From positions 320,836,361-320,900,360 of the forward strand of contig JASDDO010000006.1 of the NCBI GenBank assembly GCA_030015575.1: a DNA stretch of 64,000 bases, in the 5' to 3' direction. Under the pieces are notes generated by a model. The model did not search any database. It saw only the letters and a program-made list of their open reading frames with translations, and was not told the origin of the DNA. The translations under genes and the position numbers were made by a program. Positions within the stretch are counted from its first letter, which is position 1; each line of letters begins with the position of its first letter. Shown piece after piece: positions 35,641 through 46,789 of the stretch. Origin of the DNA: Agapanthus africanus (lineage: Eukaryota > Streptophyta > Magnoliopsida > Asparagales > Amaryllidaceae).

Positions 35641-35981
35641 ATTATTTTTAATATTATATTGTTTTTGATTTCTTAGAATACCAACAGTTACACGTGCATT
35701 TATCACAAATTTCCTACTACACATGAAAATGTAAATGCACCAGAAACCACACCTGACGACCCCACAGCCCCCGACCACCCGAGTCGGCCGGCGCCGCCGG
35801 TCGGACTTGGCCGGACGGCCGAGGCCCCAACATCGAAGTTGGGTATCTTTTTATTCTCAACCCCCCTGCATACTTTAAATAGTCAGATCGGTTACAGAGA
35901 GCCCATTAACCCCCATTTACTCCATTTTTAATGATTTTTTAATATATTTTTACATTTTTTAATTAAAACCCTACACCTATC

Positions 35982-36007
35982 CTAACCCTAGCCTAACCCT
36001 ATAAATA
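35982..36007 (+). promoter_or_regulatory. LTR core promoter: telo-box-like repeats and TATA
   Basis: Repeated CCTAACCCTA, resembling the plant telo-box, leads directly into TATAAATA (36000-36007), followed by a C-rich stretch. The arrangement is repeated at 50427-50453 in the other LTR. This is the likely transcription start region of the gypsy element. Confidence 0.6.
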
Positions 36008-38492
36008 CACCCCCTACCCTCTACCCTCTCATCCTAAATTTCTGAGCCCACTCTCTCAAAATTCCAAGAGATCTTGTGTACTTTGAAAACGAGCGAAAGG
36101 CGAAACTCCGACGAAATCTACGGCGAACTTCCGGTGATCGTGCTAGAAACTCGCGGCGACGAATCGACGTACCGGCAAACCCTCTTCTTCCTTATCACGC
36201 TCGTGTTGTCCAAACCCGTAAGTCCCATTCTAACCTCTTTCTCTTTTTCTAAAAAAATACGAAATTACAAAACCCGACGGAATCGGAACAAATCCGATTT
36301 CCAATTCGGTTTTCTATAAAATTCCACTTCTCGCTAATACAATCATACTTAAACATCTTATTGTTGACTATTAAACATTTAACAAATAATTTGAATAAGT
36401 TTCATCACATGAAATGATAGCCTTTTCAATTTATCGTATTTTTCACTTAAATACCACAATATTTCGATTTCACATTTAACCCCCTTAATCTTGCTATACA
36501 TTTAAAGTAGAGCACGAGGTAATGACCTAGCTCCACACACACGCATATACAACCTAAAACGATATCATCAAAAACCTAGAATACGATAAAACAATATTTT
36601 CATTTAAATACCATATTCTTAATAAAACCATTTCTAAAAGTTTTAGCTTTGTTACACTTTTAAAATAAATACCTCTTAATATAAAAATACGATAAGTTGT
36701 GGACATCGGTCGTTTATCTAAACCTGATTTTGTGGTGTCTAGGCTAGGCAAGCGAGAAAAGTAACTTTAAAAGGCCCGTCTCACGATGATTCGTGAGCGG
36801 ATCCCTCCTTTCTTCACTTGTACTTACCTGACCACAATTGGCGGTGAAGAGCCGATTTGAGGCATCTAACAACTTGTCGTTTAGACCATTTAGAAATAGT
36901 CTAGTTGAATTAGAAAACCCTAGAATCTAAAATACAAAAAATTGACTTTTTACAAATAAATACCATTTATTTTATAAAACCGTTTTCTAAAGGATTTAGT
37001 AATTTACAATCTTTACAAAGCGCTGCTACAACCCATTTTTGGGGAACCCGTTCGGGATAGTACGGTTTATCGTGCACCCTCGGGTTTAGTAGTGCGAGAT
37101 TCAGACCTCCACAAGGAGCATTCGGTCTCGAAAGATTTAAAATACGACATCTTAAGAAAATGAGATTTTTAGAAATAAAGTATTTATTGAAATTATTTTT
37201 GTATAAATATATGTATATTTATCATTAAAAAATCTATTTTGTTATAATATAAATATTCCACTTTTTCTAAAAAAATCACAAGAATAAATTTTACATTAAA
37301 ATACCATGAATTTCAAATAAATCAATATTACAGATAAATACCTTTATTTATAAAACTAGGATATTTTCACTAGAAGTATTACAATATAAAATCCACATTC
37401 ATTACAACCCTAAAGACGAATAATAAATGCTTGGGGTATATTCTGAAAAGTATATAAAAGTATTTTTACATAAAACCCGCTCAAGTTTTATAAATTACTC
37501 TAAGGACCCTAGTAAATATAGGACTTCGATTTACATTCTAATTGTCTGACTCGGGTTTGAGTCTGATTATATCTGACTTGAATATGATTCAAGTCAATCT
37601 GCAACCTATAATATTCCAATTCAATATAAACACATGAATTCTTGAATCCAGTTATCAATCTATACAACTTGACTGAATCAAACCATGGATATACATCCAT
37701 TATCCAGTTATTCCGTCTATATGATTATGCAGTTACAATCGGTTTACTGATATCATTGTTTTGGTCAGTCATCCAACTTATACAATACAATACAACAATA
37801 CAATCAAAACACTACGGGGTTTAAGGGGTAGATTGGTGCGGAAGGTGTTAGAAGTGGCACGAGACAGTAAGATTAAGACACCTAACTTATATTCCATTGC
37901 TGTTGTACCGTGGCTTAACGGTTCCTTGTACATTCCGTTTGCCCTAGTCCTAGCATACTGAGACCCCTCTCGTATACACTGGCATCCTTCCGTGCCAAGC
38001 TACAAACAACAGCGTAAACACAATATTCTACAATACTATACAACTTTAGAAAATACCTCTTATTCTGTTTTTTTCTAATTCTCCCTTATTTTTGGGACTT
38101 ACCGAGCGACCTGTTTGCTGACGATATTCTATTTATTCCTTCTTTGAATTTCGTCAGGTAATCTGGACACAACAGAGATCGAACCCACCAGTGAAGACTT
38201 GGATCAGTTCCTCGAAGACCCCGAGCTCTAGACATTGTATCTTTTTCTATTCAGTATTTTTCATTTCATGTTATGCCATTGTTTAGGCATCGCTTTTATT
38301 CCAGATGTATTTATTTTTCATGCATTGTACAAAAGAATGTTAAGAAATAAAGTTGCTGTTATTTTTATATCTCTTGTCTCTTGTGATTTACCTTTATATT
38401 GCTTAAATACGCTTAGCGTATTTACTTCACAGTAAATACGTAGCGGACCGGTCCCGTCCCCTTCGCCGTATACCGAGAAGCGGGGCGTGACA

Positions 38493-38891
38493 GGTTTTGT
38501 TGGTGGCCCATGCAGGTCAGAGCTGTATAGAACCATACTATGCAGTTCTGTTCTGCGTAAACAACCTAAGCAACTAAGCAATATAACATAAGAACCAGCA
38601 ACTAAAATATTCTTTACAATTCATGTTTCTTAAATCTTATAATTTTCTACTCCTTGAATCTTATCATTTCATGTACTTGAATCTGTCCTAACCCAAATTT
38701 TTCTTCAAGGTTATGGATTCTCCGAACAACACCAGCACCAACGTCAACAATACACCTCCAGCACTACCTCTCACACCAGCTGTTCCTGCGCCACCCACCG
38801 AGCAAACAGTGCTACTTGAGGCGATCCGTAGCTTTCTTGAGGGACAGCAACAACTCTTGAACCGTCCTGAGACCGACGCACCGGGGGTAAA
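38493..38891 (+). pseudogene. Gypsy gag N-terminus, cut by insertion
   Basis: After a leader of about 220 bases, a frame starts at 38713 (MDSPNNTSTN) with a Pro/Ala-rich stretch and VLLEAIRSFLEGQQQLLN, typical of the variable start of chromodomain gypsy gag. After about 60 codons it is cut by the LTR of another gypsy element; the last five bases before the break are GTAAA. The rest of gag is not in the window. Confidence 0.6.
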
Positions 38892-41800
38892 TGTCACGCC
38901 CCGCTTCCCAGAGTACGCTAAATTAGGCACGTGACATAGCCAACCATGCTACCTGTGGGTAGGAAGTATCCATCCACAGTCACATTACGGCTGTAGAGAT
39001 ATCCAGAACAAAATATAACTATCTAATACATGTCCATAAGCCAAGATAACATGAGTCAAGAATAATAAAAGTGCGGAAGCAAAAAATCCAATACAAAATA
39101 ACTGGAATGTATGTCCCATAATGCGAGCTCACATCAGGAATAAAATGCAGGAAATAAAGAACTAACTACTACCGACACCTCACAGCTCAGCCTGCTGGCT
39201 GAAATACTCCTGCTCGGACTGCAGCAATGGTACAGAATCTGGGCCATGCAAAACCCAGACGTCAGCGCGTCATGTCATCAAGTAATAAATATAAACAGGG
39301 TAACGGGCAATGCAAATATAATCATGAGTGATAAAGCATGTGTAACAGTAATATAAATCAGGGCAGCGAAGGATAGTGTGCACTGAGTAAACTAAACTGG
39401 TCTATTGGGTTTTCTACTCTAAGGTCTTTGAAATCAATTTGAGGAATTATCGATGTAACTCAATAGTATTCCGTGCATGCCCGGGACCACGGTCTCAGAC
39501 TATCGGGCTGAAACCGAGACGTACCGCTAGGCACTAACAGGAAAGGAGTACAGACCAACGATATCAGCAGCATCGTCACGAGGCGGGCCTAGCCTCTAAA
39601 ACTGATCAGTATAAGCGAGCAACTGTCGAGTTATAAATCAGGATTTCATCATTGATATCCCCATGCCCCCAAGTTATATGTGTCAAGTCAGGTATTCCGT
39701 AATCAAGAACTAATGCCAACACAGGATTAGGTAAGAGCAGGTTTGTCTGGATAGACAACAGGAACGGTCCGTGAGGACTACATGTCAGGCTTGTTGGTAT
39801 TAGACACAAGATCAGGTAACGGGTCAAGCCATGGTACATCAGGTCAGGTCAAGTAGTGTATGGTACCATGTCAGGTCAATCAATATGTGTGTAGCAAGCC
39901 AGGCCAGGGTGTAAAAGATAACATGTGGGTACTCATAAACAGCTAGCATAATCATGGTTATAAATAATCAAGCATGGTTATCAACAACACAATCTAAGCA
40001 ATAAGTTAAGCAATAAAACAGATTTAATTAATTAGCTGTACAGTTATCAGTTGTGTTTATCAGATGGTGTCAGCACTATACGAATATAGTATGATAGATG
40101 TGAATGCTAAAAACCAGGTTAATAAGTATTGAGTGATCTATGGATGCGACGACATGTATAATCTGTTCAATGGATGCAGTTGTAATTAAACCGGTTAAAG
40201 TTGCACATGGATGTCCGATAGGTTTACACTGGATAAAAGGGTTATCATGGCTATAAACAAATGTGATCATGTGGTCTATCATTTACAGGTGATTACTAGG
40301 TATAAATAATTAAATGCAAAATTAAGTTTCAAGTTCGGGATCATAAAACGTGTAATGGAACTTATACGGTTAACTTGAAATCCAATTCTTTCGATTCTAT
40401 TTAGAGATTTAACAGGAAATAAATAATATAGCATACGAATAGTTTAAAATAGCATGTAGCAAGTTTCACTTGCCTCGACGGGTCGCGAAACGGAAAACGG
40501 AACGTTACGCGTTGGCGGGGAAAATCGCGACGCGCGCACGGTTCACGGAATGAACCTAAACGACGAACAGTGGAGTCACACGGGTCGAAGGTACTTGCTG
40601 GGTCGTCGGGAAACGTCGCCGGCACGGTCGGATTCCGGCCAAACACAAAATAGTGAACATGAGACAAGATATAAAACAAGAGAAGAGGGATGGAGAACAG
40701 GAATGGAAGAAGGGGACATGAGAGAACTTACCAGAACTGTGTCCTGTGATTGCAGAGGGGTGATGCGAAGGGGACAACGGCGGTGATCGGAGCTCCGGCG
40801 GTGGGGTTTAGCTGCTAGGGTTCGGTTGGGTTAAACTAGGGTTTCTGGTAAAGGGTGTGCAGGGTTTACGTGAAGAGGGGAAGAGCAGAGGATAGAGAGG
40901 AGAGAAAAGAGAGACGGCGATGGCGAAGGCGGTCGGCGGCGGTGGGTTGAGACGGTGTAAGTGGTTTATGTGCAGGGTGCACGGCCTCGGGAGAGAAAAA
41001 GGAGGACGAAGAAGAGAAGATGGAGACGAGGGTTGCGAGGGGATGTGGAGGACGTCGACGAGGGTCGAGGAGCGGGGACAAAATAGGGTTAGGGTTTTCC
41101 TCTGATGGGTTTGTGGCGCTCGGGTGAAAAAATATAGAAGAAGGAGAAGAAGAAAGCGGGCGGTGACCGTAAGTAAAGAAGGCGGTGTTAGGACCTATAT
41201 CCACCGCGAGAGGAGAGAGAGGAAATAGCGAGAGGAGAGAGAGAGGCTTGAGAGAGAGAGAGAAAGAGAAGGAGAGAGAAAGGGAAAGGGAGAGAGAATG
41301 AGAGAGCGCGCGTGGGGACCACAAGAACAATGGAGTGATGCGATTTGCTGAAAAAGTAAAGAGGGATATAGGAATCTTGGGCTGTTAAGGGAAATAAATT
41401 AAAAGATTTAATATTTTTAATAAATCATTTCGTTAACTGCAGAAGATTGTGAGCTGGGGAAAAATTTCAAAACAGCTTAAAGAAATTCAAAATTAAATAA
41501 GATTTGGCGGGATATACAATATTTTAGAAATGCGTCCGGGTCGGATCCAAAAATTTGAATTTGAAATATAAAAATTATTGGCAGGTTCCAAAAATTAAAA
41601 TGAAGGATTTTATAGTTAAAAAGCATACCCCCAAGAACGGACGCACGCACATGCGCGTAGACGTCCAAACACGTCCGTTTCGCTGAACGGGACGAAAACA
41701 CGGTGCAAGGACGTTACCACAGGGTTAGGGGTGTCGAGCAGGCCATGACAAGTATTTTTAATTTAATTTTAGATGACTTAAATTGTTATATGCAGAAAAA

Positions 41801-41914
41801 TGACATGTCGGTGTAAATCATAACTAGTATCGGACAAAGCATGATAAATGAAATAAATACCACACACTACACATACGGTAACTGAAATTTGTAGAACTGG
41901 ACTCGGTTGTTACA
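38892..41914 (-). repeat. Best-preserved gypsy element: left (3') LTR
   Basis: 3023 bp from TGTCACGCCCC to GTTGTTACA. It has a long GA-rich stretch (41200-41310) that produces spurious Ser/Leu-rich frames on the other strand. Against the right LTR about nine differences are seen in the first 300 bases compared by eye. Confidence 0.9.
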
Positions 41915-41982
41915 TTATACCCAACTACAAAAAGAATTTCGTCCTCAAAAGTCCAAGAATACAAAAGATAGACGACAACCAA

Positions 41983-42417
41983 CTACAAGAAAAGATGAGG
42001 AAACTTCCGCCGGATTTCATCTTCCCGTTCCCAAGTGGACTCTCCATGTGAGCGATTACCCCAAGAAACAAGTACAAGAGGGATAACCTTGTTCTTAAAA
42101 ACTTTTTCCCTTCGATCCACAATTTCAACCGGTCGCTCCTCAAAAGTCAAATCTTCTCGTACGGTCAGCTCCGAATGGTCCAACACATGTGTTTCATCTC
42201 GAACATACTTACGGAGTTGAGATACGTGAAACATATCGTGCACATTTGCCAAGGACCGCGGTAACGCCAAACGGTACGCTACCTCACCAACACGCTCCAA
42301 AATCTCAAAGGGTCCAACGAATCGAGAACTGAGCTTTCCTCGACTACCAAAACGAATCATCCTTCTAGTCGGTGATATCTTCAAGAATACCAAATCACCC
42401 ACGACAAACTCTAGAGG
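41983..42417 (-). pseudogene. Gypsy integrase C-terminus and chromodomain
   Basis: The frame contains GDLVFLKISPTR, SSRFVGPFEILERVGEVAYR, NVHDMFHVSQLRKY and, as chromodomain, VEIVDRREKVFKNK, LVLVSWGNRS and ESTWEREDEIRRKFPHLF. In chromoviruses this domain directs integration to chromatin carrying certain histone marks. A TGA at 42418-42420 separates it from the integrase core; the related copy at 16560-19890 suggests an ancestral Arg codon. Confidence 0.9.
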
Positions 42418-43500
42418 TCATCTTGACGTATCTGCCCAACTCTTCTGTCTGTCTTGTGCTGCTTTCATATGATTCCTGATAGTGTTAACTTTCTCAACTG
42501 CCTGCACAACCAAATCTGGTCCCAACAATCTTCGTTCACCGACATCGCCCCAACAAACTGGTGAACGGCATTTGCGACCATACAAAGTTTCGAATAGAGC
42601 CATCTGAATAGTTGCTTGGAAACTATTGTTGTAAGAAAACTCCACCAAATGCAGATGATCCTCCCATGAACCCTTGAAGTCCAACATGCACGCTCTCAAC
42701 ATATCTTCAAGAGTTTGGATCGTCCTCTCTGACTGGCCATCAGTTTGAGGATGATAAGCTGTGCTAAACTTCAATCGAGTCCCCAAACTTTCTTGTAAGC
42801 TCCGCCAAAAGTGTGATAAGAACCGAGTGTCACGATCGGACACGATGCTCACCGGTACTCCATGCAATCTTACAATCTCCTGCATGTACCGCTCCGCCAA
42901 AGTCTCTGTTGATTGACCAACCCGGAAGGGAATGAAATGAGCTGTCTTGGTCAATCGATCAACAATCACCCATACTGCATTATTGCCTTTTGGACTCCGC
43001 GGTAGAGCTGTCACAAAATCTATGGTTATATGTTCCCACTTCCACTGAGGAATCGGAAGTGGTTGTAATAAACCAGCAACCCTTTGATGTTCAGCCTTAA
43101 CTCGCTGGCACACCAAGCACTTTGCCACAAAGCGAGCAATCTCCCGTTTCATACCTTCCCACCAGAAATGCTGTCGTAAGTCTCGGTACATCTTCGTGCC
43201 TCCTGGATGTACGGAATAAGCTGAACTGTGTGCCTCCTTCATAAGCTCTTCGCGAATATCTCCTTTTGGCACACACAAACGGCTACCATATCTCAACGAA
43301 CCATCTTCATGTATCAGTAAATCTATTCGTAGTCCGGCTTCAACCTGTTCTCGAAACTTTTGCAATCTAGGATCCTGCGATTGCGCTGCTTTAATATTCT
43401 CGATCAACGACGAATGTACTTGCAGCTGCATCAACTGTCCCGAGGAATGCGGTAGCACAACCTCCAAATCAAATCTTCGGAAGTCTTCCACGAGTTCCTT
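42418..43500 (-). pseudogene. Gypsy integrase core
   Basis: From the N-terminal side: [17 protein letters not shown] and CLVCQRVKAEHQ (HHCC zinc region), then the catalytic core with DFVTALPRSPKGNN, VSDRDTRFLSHFW and HPQTDGQSERTIQTLED, which carry the D, D and E residues. LVEFSYNNSFQ and LYGRKCRSP follow. All three catalytic residues are present, unlike the copy at 17042-17803. It is bounded by TAG at 43501-43503 upstream and TGA at 42418-42420 downstream. Confidence 0.92.
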
Positions 43501-43503
43501 CTA

Positions 43504-43961
43504 CGTAGTCAACATCTGAATAGCTGGTAACCGACTGAGCGCATCCGTACAACATTAACCTTCCCCGGATGGTACTTGAGATCAAGATCGTAATCAGCCA
43601 TCAGCTCTAACCATCTACGTTGCCTTATATTAAGCTCCTTCTGCGTGAACACATACTTCAAACTCTTATGATCCGTGAAAACTTCGACCCTTTCGCCCAA
43701 AAAGTAATGTCTCCAAATCTTCAAAGTGAAAATCCCAGCCGCAAGCTCCAAGTTATGAGTTGGGTAATTCTTCTCATGGGTCTTCAACTGTCTTGATGCG
43801 TACGCTACAACCTTCCCATGCTGCATCAAAACGCACCCCAATCCTTTTCCCGATGCGTCGCTGTGAATCACCAATCCTCCGGAACTGTCTGGCACAGTCA
43901 GAATAGGAGCGATTATCAATCTCTGCTTCAACGTCTCAAAAGTTGACGCACAACTATCCGT
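43504..43961 (-). pseudogene. Gypsy RNase H
   Basis: Contains [73 protein letters not shown] and [20 protein letters not shown], the normal order of a gypsy RNase H. Upstream is a TAG (43962-43964) where the related copy has Trp. One base is missing near 43546, within the VNVVPD phrase, which shifts the frame before the integrase. Confidence 0.9.
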
Positions 43962-46412
43962 CTACACAAAAGGTACCTCCTTGCGCGTAAGCTTGGTCAA
44001 CGGCTCCGCCAGACGAGCAAAGTTCTCCATAAATCTTCTGTAATACCCGGCTAGTCCAAGAAAACTTCTTATCTCTGCAACAGTCTTCGGAATCGGCCAA
44101 TCTCGAACTGCTGCAATCTTTTCTGGATCGATGGCGATTCCATCGCCAGACACAATATGCCCCAAAAACTTTACTTCTTCCGGCCAAAACTCGCACTTGC
44201 TCATCTTCGCATATAACTTCTCCTGTCTCAACGTCTGCAATGCGATCTTCAAATGTTCTGCATGCTCTTCAAAACTCTTCGAATAGACCAGAATATCGTC
44301 AATGAACACCACAATAAACTGGTCCAAGAATGGTGAAAAGATTCGGTTCATCAAGTCCATGAATATCGCCGGTGCATTCGTTACTCCGAAGGGCATCACT
44401 AAGTACTCGTAATGTCCATACCGGGTTCGGAACGCCGTCTTGCAAATATCTTCTGCTTTCACTCGGACCTGATGATATCCGGATCGTAAATCCAGTTTTG
44501 AGAATACCCTCGCGCCACTAAGCTGCTCAAATAGTTCGCCAATGCGAGGGATCGGATATTTGTTCTTAATAGTCACCCGGTTTAATTCTCGATAGTCGAT
44601 GCACATCCTTCTCGTGCCATCTTTCTTCTTAACTAGAAGAACTGGAGCTCTCCAAGGCGAGTTACTGTTTCGAATCCAACCCTTCTCAAGCAATTCAGCA
44701 ACCTGTTTCTTGACTTCTTCCAACTCCACTGGTGCCATTGGATAATACGCTTTAGCTATTGGCGCTGCACCAGGAATAAGATCGATTGCGAACTCCACGT
44801 CCCGCTTTGGCGTTAATCCTGATATATCTTCAAACACGTCCATAAAATTGCGAACAACAGCCGGCTCTTCACTTTCATCAACCTCCATTGATGCAATAAT
44901 ATTAGTTGTCGGCCTAGCCCTAAACTCGACTGGCCCGACAAAACTGCTTCCTCTAGTAAAGATAAACTCGGGATGTCCGGGAATCTGGAAAATTACTTTC
45001 TTTGCCCTACAATCAATGTGAGCGTGGAAAGTGCCAAGAAAATCCATTCCCAAGATGACTTCGTAGCTGCCCGTATCAATCACCAAGAAATCTGCAAAAA
45101 GTTCCCGTCCACAAACAACAACTGTACACTCTTTACATTCCCTACTAGATATGATTTTCCCATTCCCAGTGTGTATGTCCCAGAAACTAGACAGGGTCGT
45201 GCAAGTAATCGAGTGTGTAGCTATAAACTTGGACGACATAAAACAATGGGATGCACCAGAATCAAATAACGCTAATGCGGGAAAACCATGAATGAGTAGA
45301 ATACCTGAAACAACTTCTCCTGACGCCTTAGCTTCCTCAGCTGTCAAGGTAAAAGCTCGAGCATGATTAGGTCCTTGAGTCAGCTGCTTCTGTCCCTGAA
45401 ATGGTTTCTGCGGAGGCTTCTGAATATCATCCCTTGTGCGTAGCTTCGACTGACAAGAACTAACAGTGTGATCCGCCGATCCACAAACCAGACAAAGTCC
45501 CTGCATCCTGCGACACTCCTTTTGCAAATGTCCGGGTAAGTGGCAATAGCTACAAACCACGCGCTTCCTCTGATCAACGACAGCGGGCTTCTTCATTAGT
45601 GTTACACCATGACGGTCCACTGGAATACCTCTGCGTCCATGAGCTCGGTTTGGTACAAATGCCGGCTTCCTTACTGTAACTGCTGACTGCAGTGAACTCC
45701 CAGCCTTCTCAGATAAGCTCTGCTGTTCTCGGGCTGCCGTAAGAACCTGTGAGAAGGTGGTCAAACCCAGGGAGACAATCTGCCTCTGGATATCCACATC
45801 CAAGCTGCGCATGAACCTCCGTGCCCTGTCTGCATCGTTGGCAACTAAAGGTCCAGCGAATCTACTGAGCCGTGTCCACTCAGCTGCATGTACATCTACG
45901 GCCGCACCATTCTGCTTCAGACTGATGAACTTCTCTTCCATTTCCTCCCGTGCAGTTCGCGGGAAGAACTTCTCCAGGAAACTCTTCGAAAAATCCGCCC
46001 ACTTGATCGGCTTGGGCAAGCGGGTCTCCTCCACAAGCCACCATTCACGGGCGTAGTCCACTAACTGAATGCGCACCACATCCACTCTTTTCTCATCTGG
46101 AATCTGTGCCGCAATAAGTAAGTTCTCCGTGTCAACTAGCCACTGCTCTGCTGGCAACGGCTCTTCCAAACCCGTAAAGACAGACGGTCCCAAACGCCTG
46201 AAATCTGCTACAGTCCCTACACGATCAACTGGCTTAGCTCCAACATTGTTTACGGACTGCTGAACGGTCCGCAAACCTTCCTGAAACGATTCAGCTTGCT
46301 GCTGGATCAACTCGATCTGTCTCTTTTGATTCTCCAGCATTCCCCGTATCACTCCAAGCATGGCGGCTTCGTCAACACGCCTTTGGTACGTCTTCAGATT
46401 CTTGTCTGCCAT
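43962..46412 (-). pseudogene. Gypsy gag, protease and reverse transcriptase, open for 817 codons
   Basis: The start is taken as the ATG at 46412 ([12 protein letters not shown]) because the upstream codons look like leader. Gag lies at about residues 60-250 ([42 protein letters not shown]). Two CX2CX4HX4C knuckles follow: [14 protein letters not shown] and [14 protein letters not shown]. Protease has [15 protein letters not shown] has [42 protein letters not shown] and FIDDILVYS, the active-site Asp pair. The frame ends at TAG 43962-43964, with the rest of the polyprotein following in order. It is the best coding sequence in the window, but the polyprotein as a whole is dead. Confidence 0.93.
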
Positions 46413-46789
46413 ACTCCTGAAACCAAAACACCCAAAGATTAGCATGATAACATATTCAAAATATAGATCAAGGCCAGAACTTTAAGTTACTTAAATAGAG
46501 TACCGTATTGTAACTATGCCGCGGTATCATAGCTACAATTACATAACTCCACCCAAGTCGCCTAAGTTCTAGAGATAACAAGGAATCAGGTTTTCGAGTC
46601 GATATGTAAAAGAAGTTTGCACAACGTAAAAGATATAATCAGGAAGAACTTGATTCAAGAACGGTAAAACGGCAAGGTGGCAGGACATGTTTCCTAAACA
46701 CGGGTATTCTGATTCGTGTATTGGGTACAATACCCAACTACAAAAAGAATCAACCCGACTAACATATGGCTCTGATACCAAAAGAACCA
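46413..46789 (-). other. Leader and primer-binding site of the best-preserved gypsy element
   Basis: Non-coding leader of about 375 bases. The primer site, GCTCTGATACCA on the plus strand (46769-46780), matches initiator-Met tRNA and lies ten bases before the 5' LTR. Confidence 0.8.

Larger units (their letters stand above)
35454..38492 (+). repeat. Gypsy element with 3-kb LTRs: left (5') LTR
   Basis: 3039 bp, collinear with 49891-52954. It contains a tRNA-like segment near its start, a TATA box at 36000, and long AT-rich stretches without coding sequence. Open frames such as 36074-36319 and 38235-38435 have counterparts in the other LTR but no known domain. Confidence 0.9.

Noticed and set aside
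40866..41330. 154-codon Ser/Leu/Pro-rich frame on the minus strand
   Set aside because: It lies in the LTR of a gypsy element over a GA-rich stretch, and the same frame recurs in the partner LTR (48731-49225); no domain is seen.
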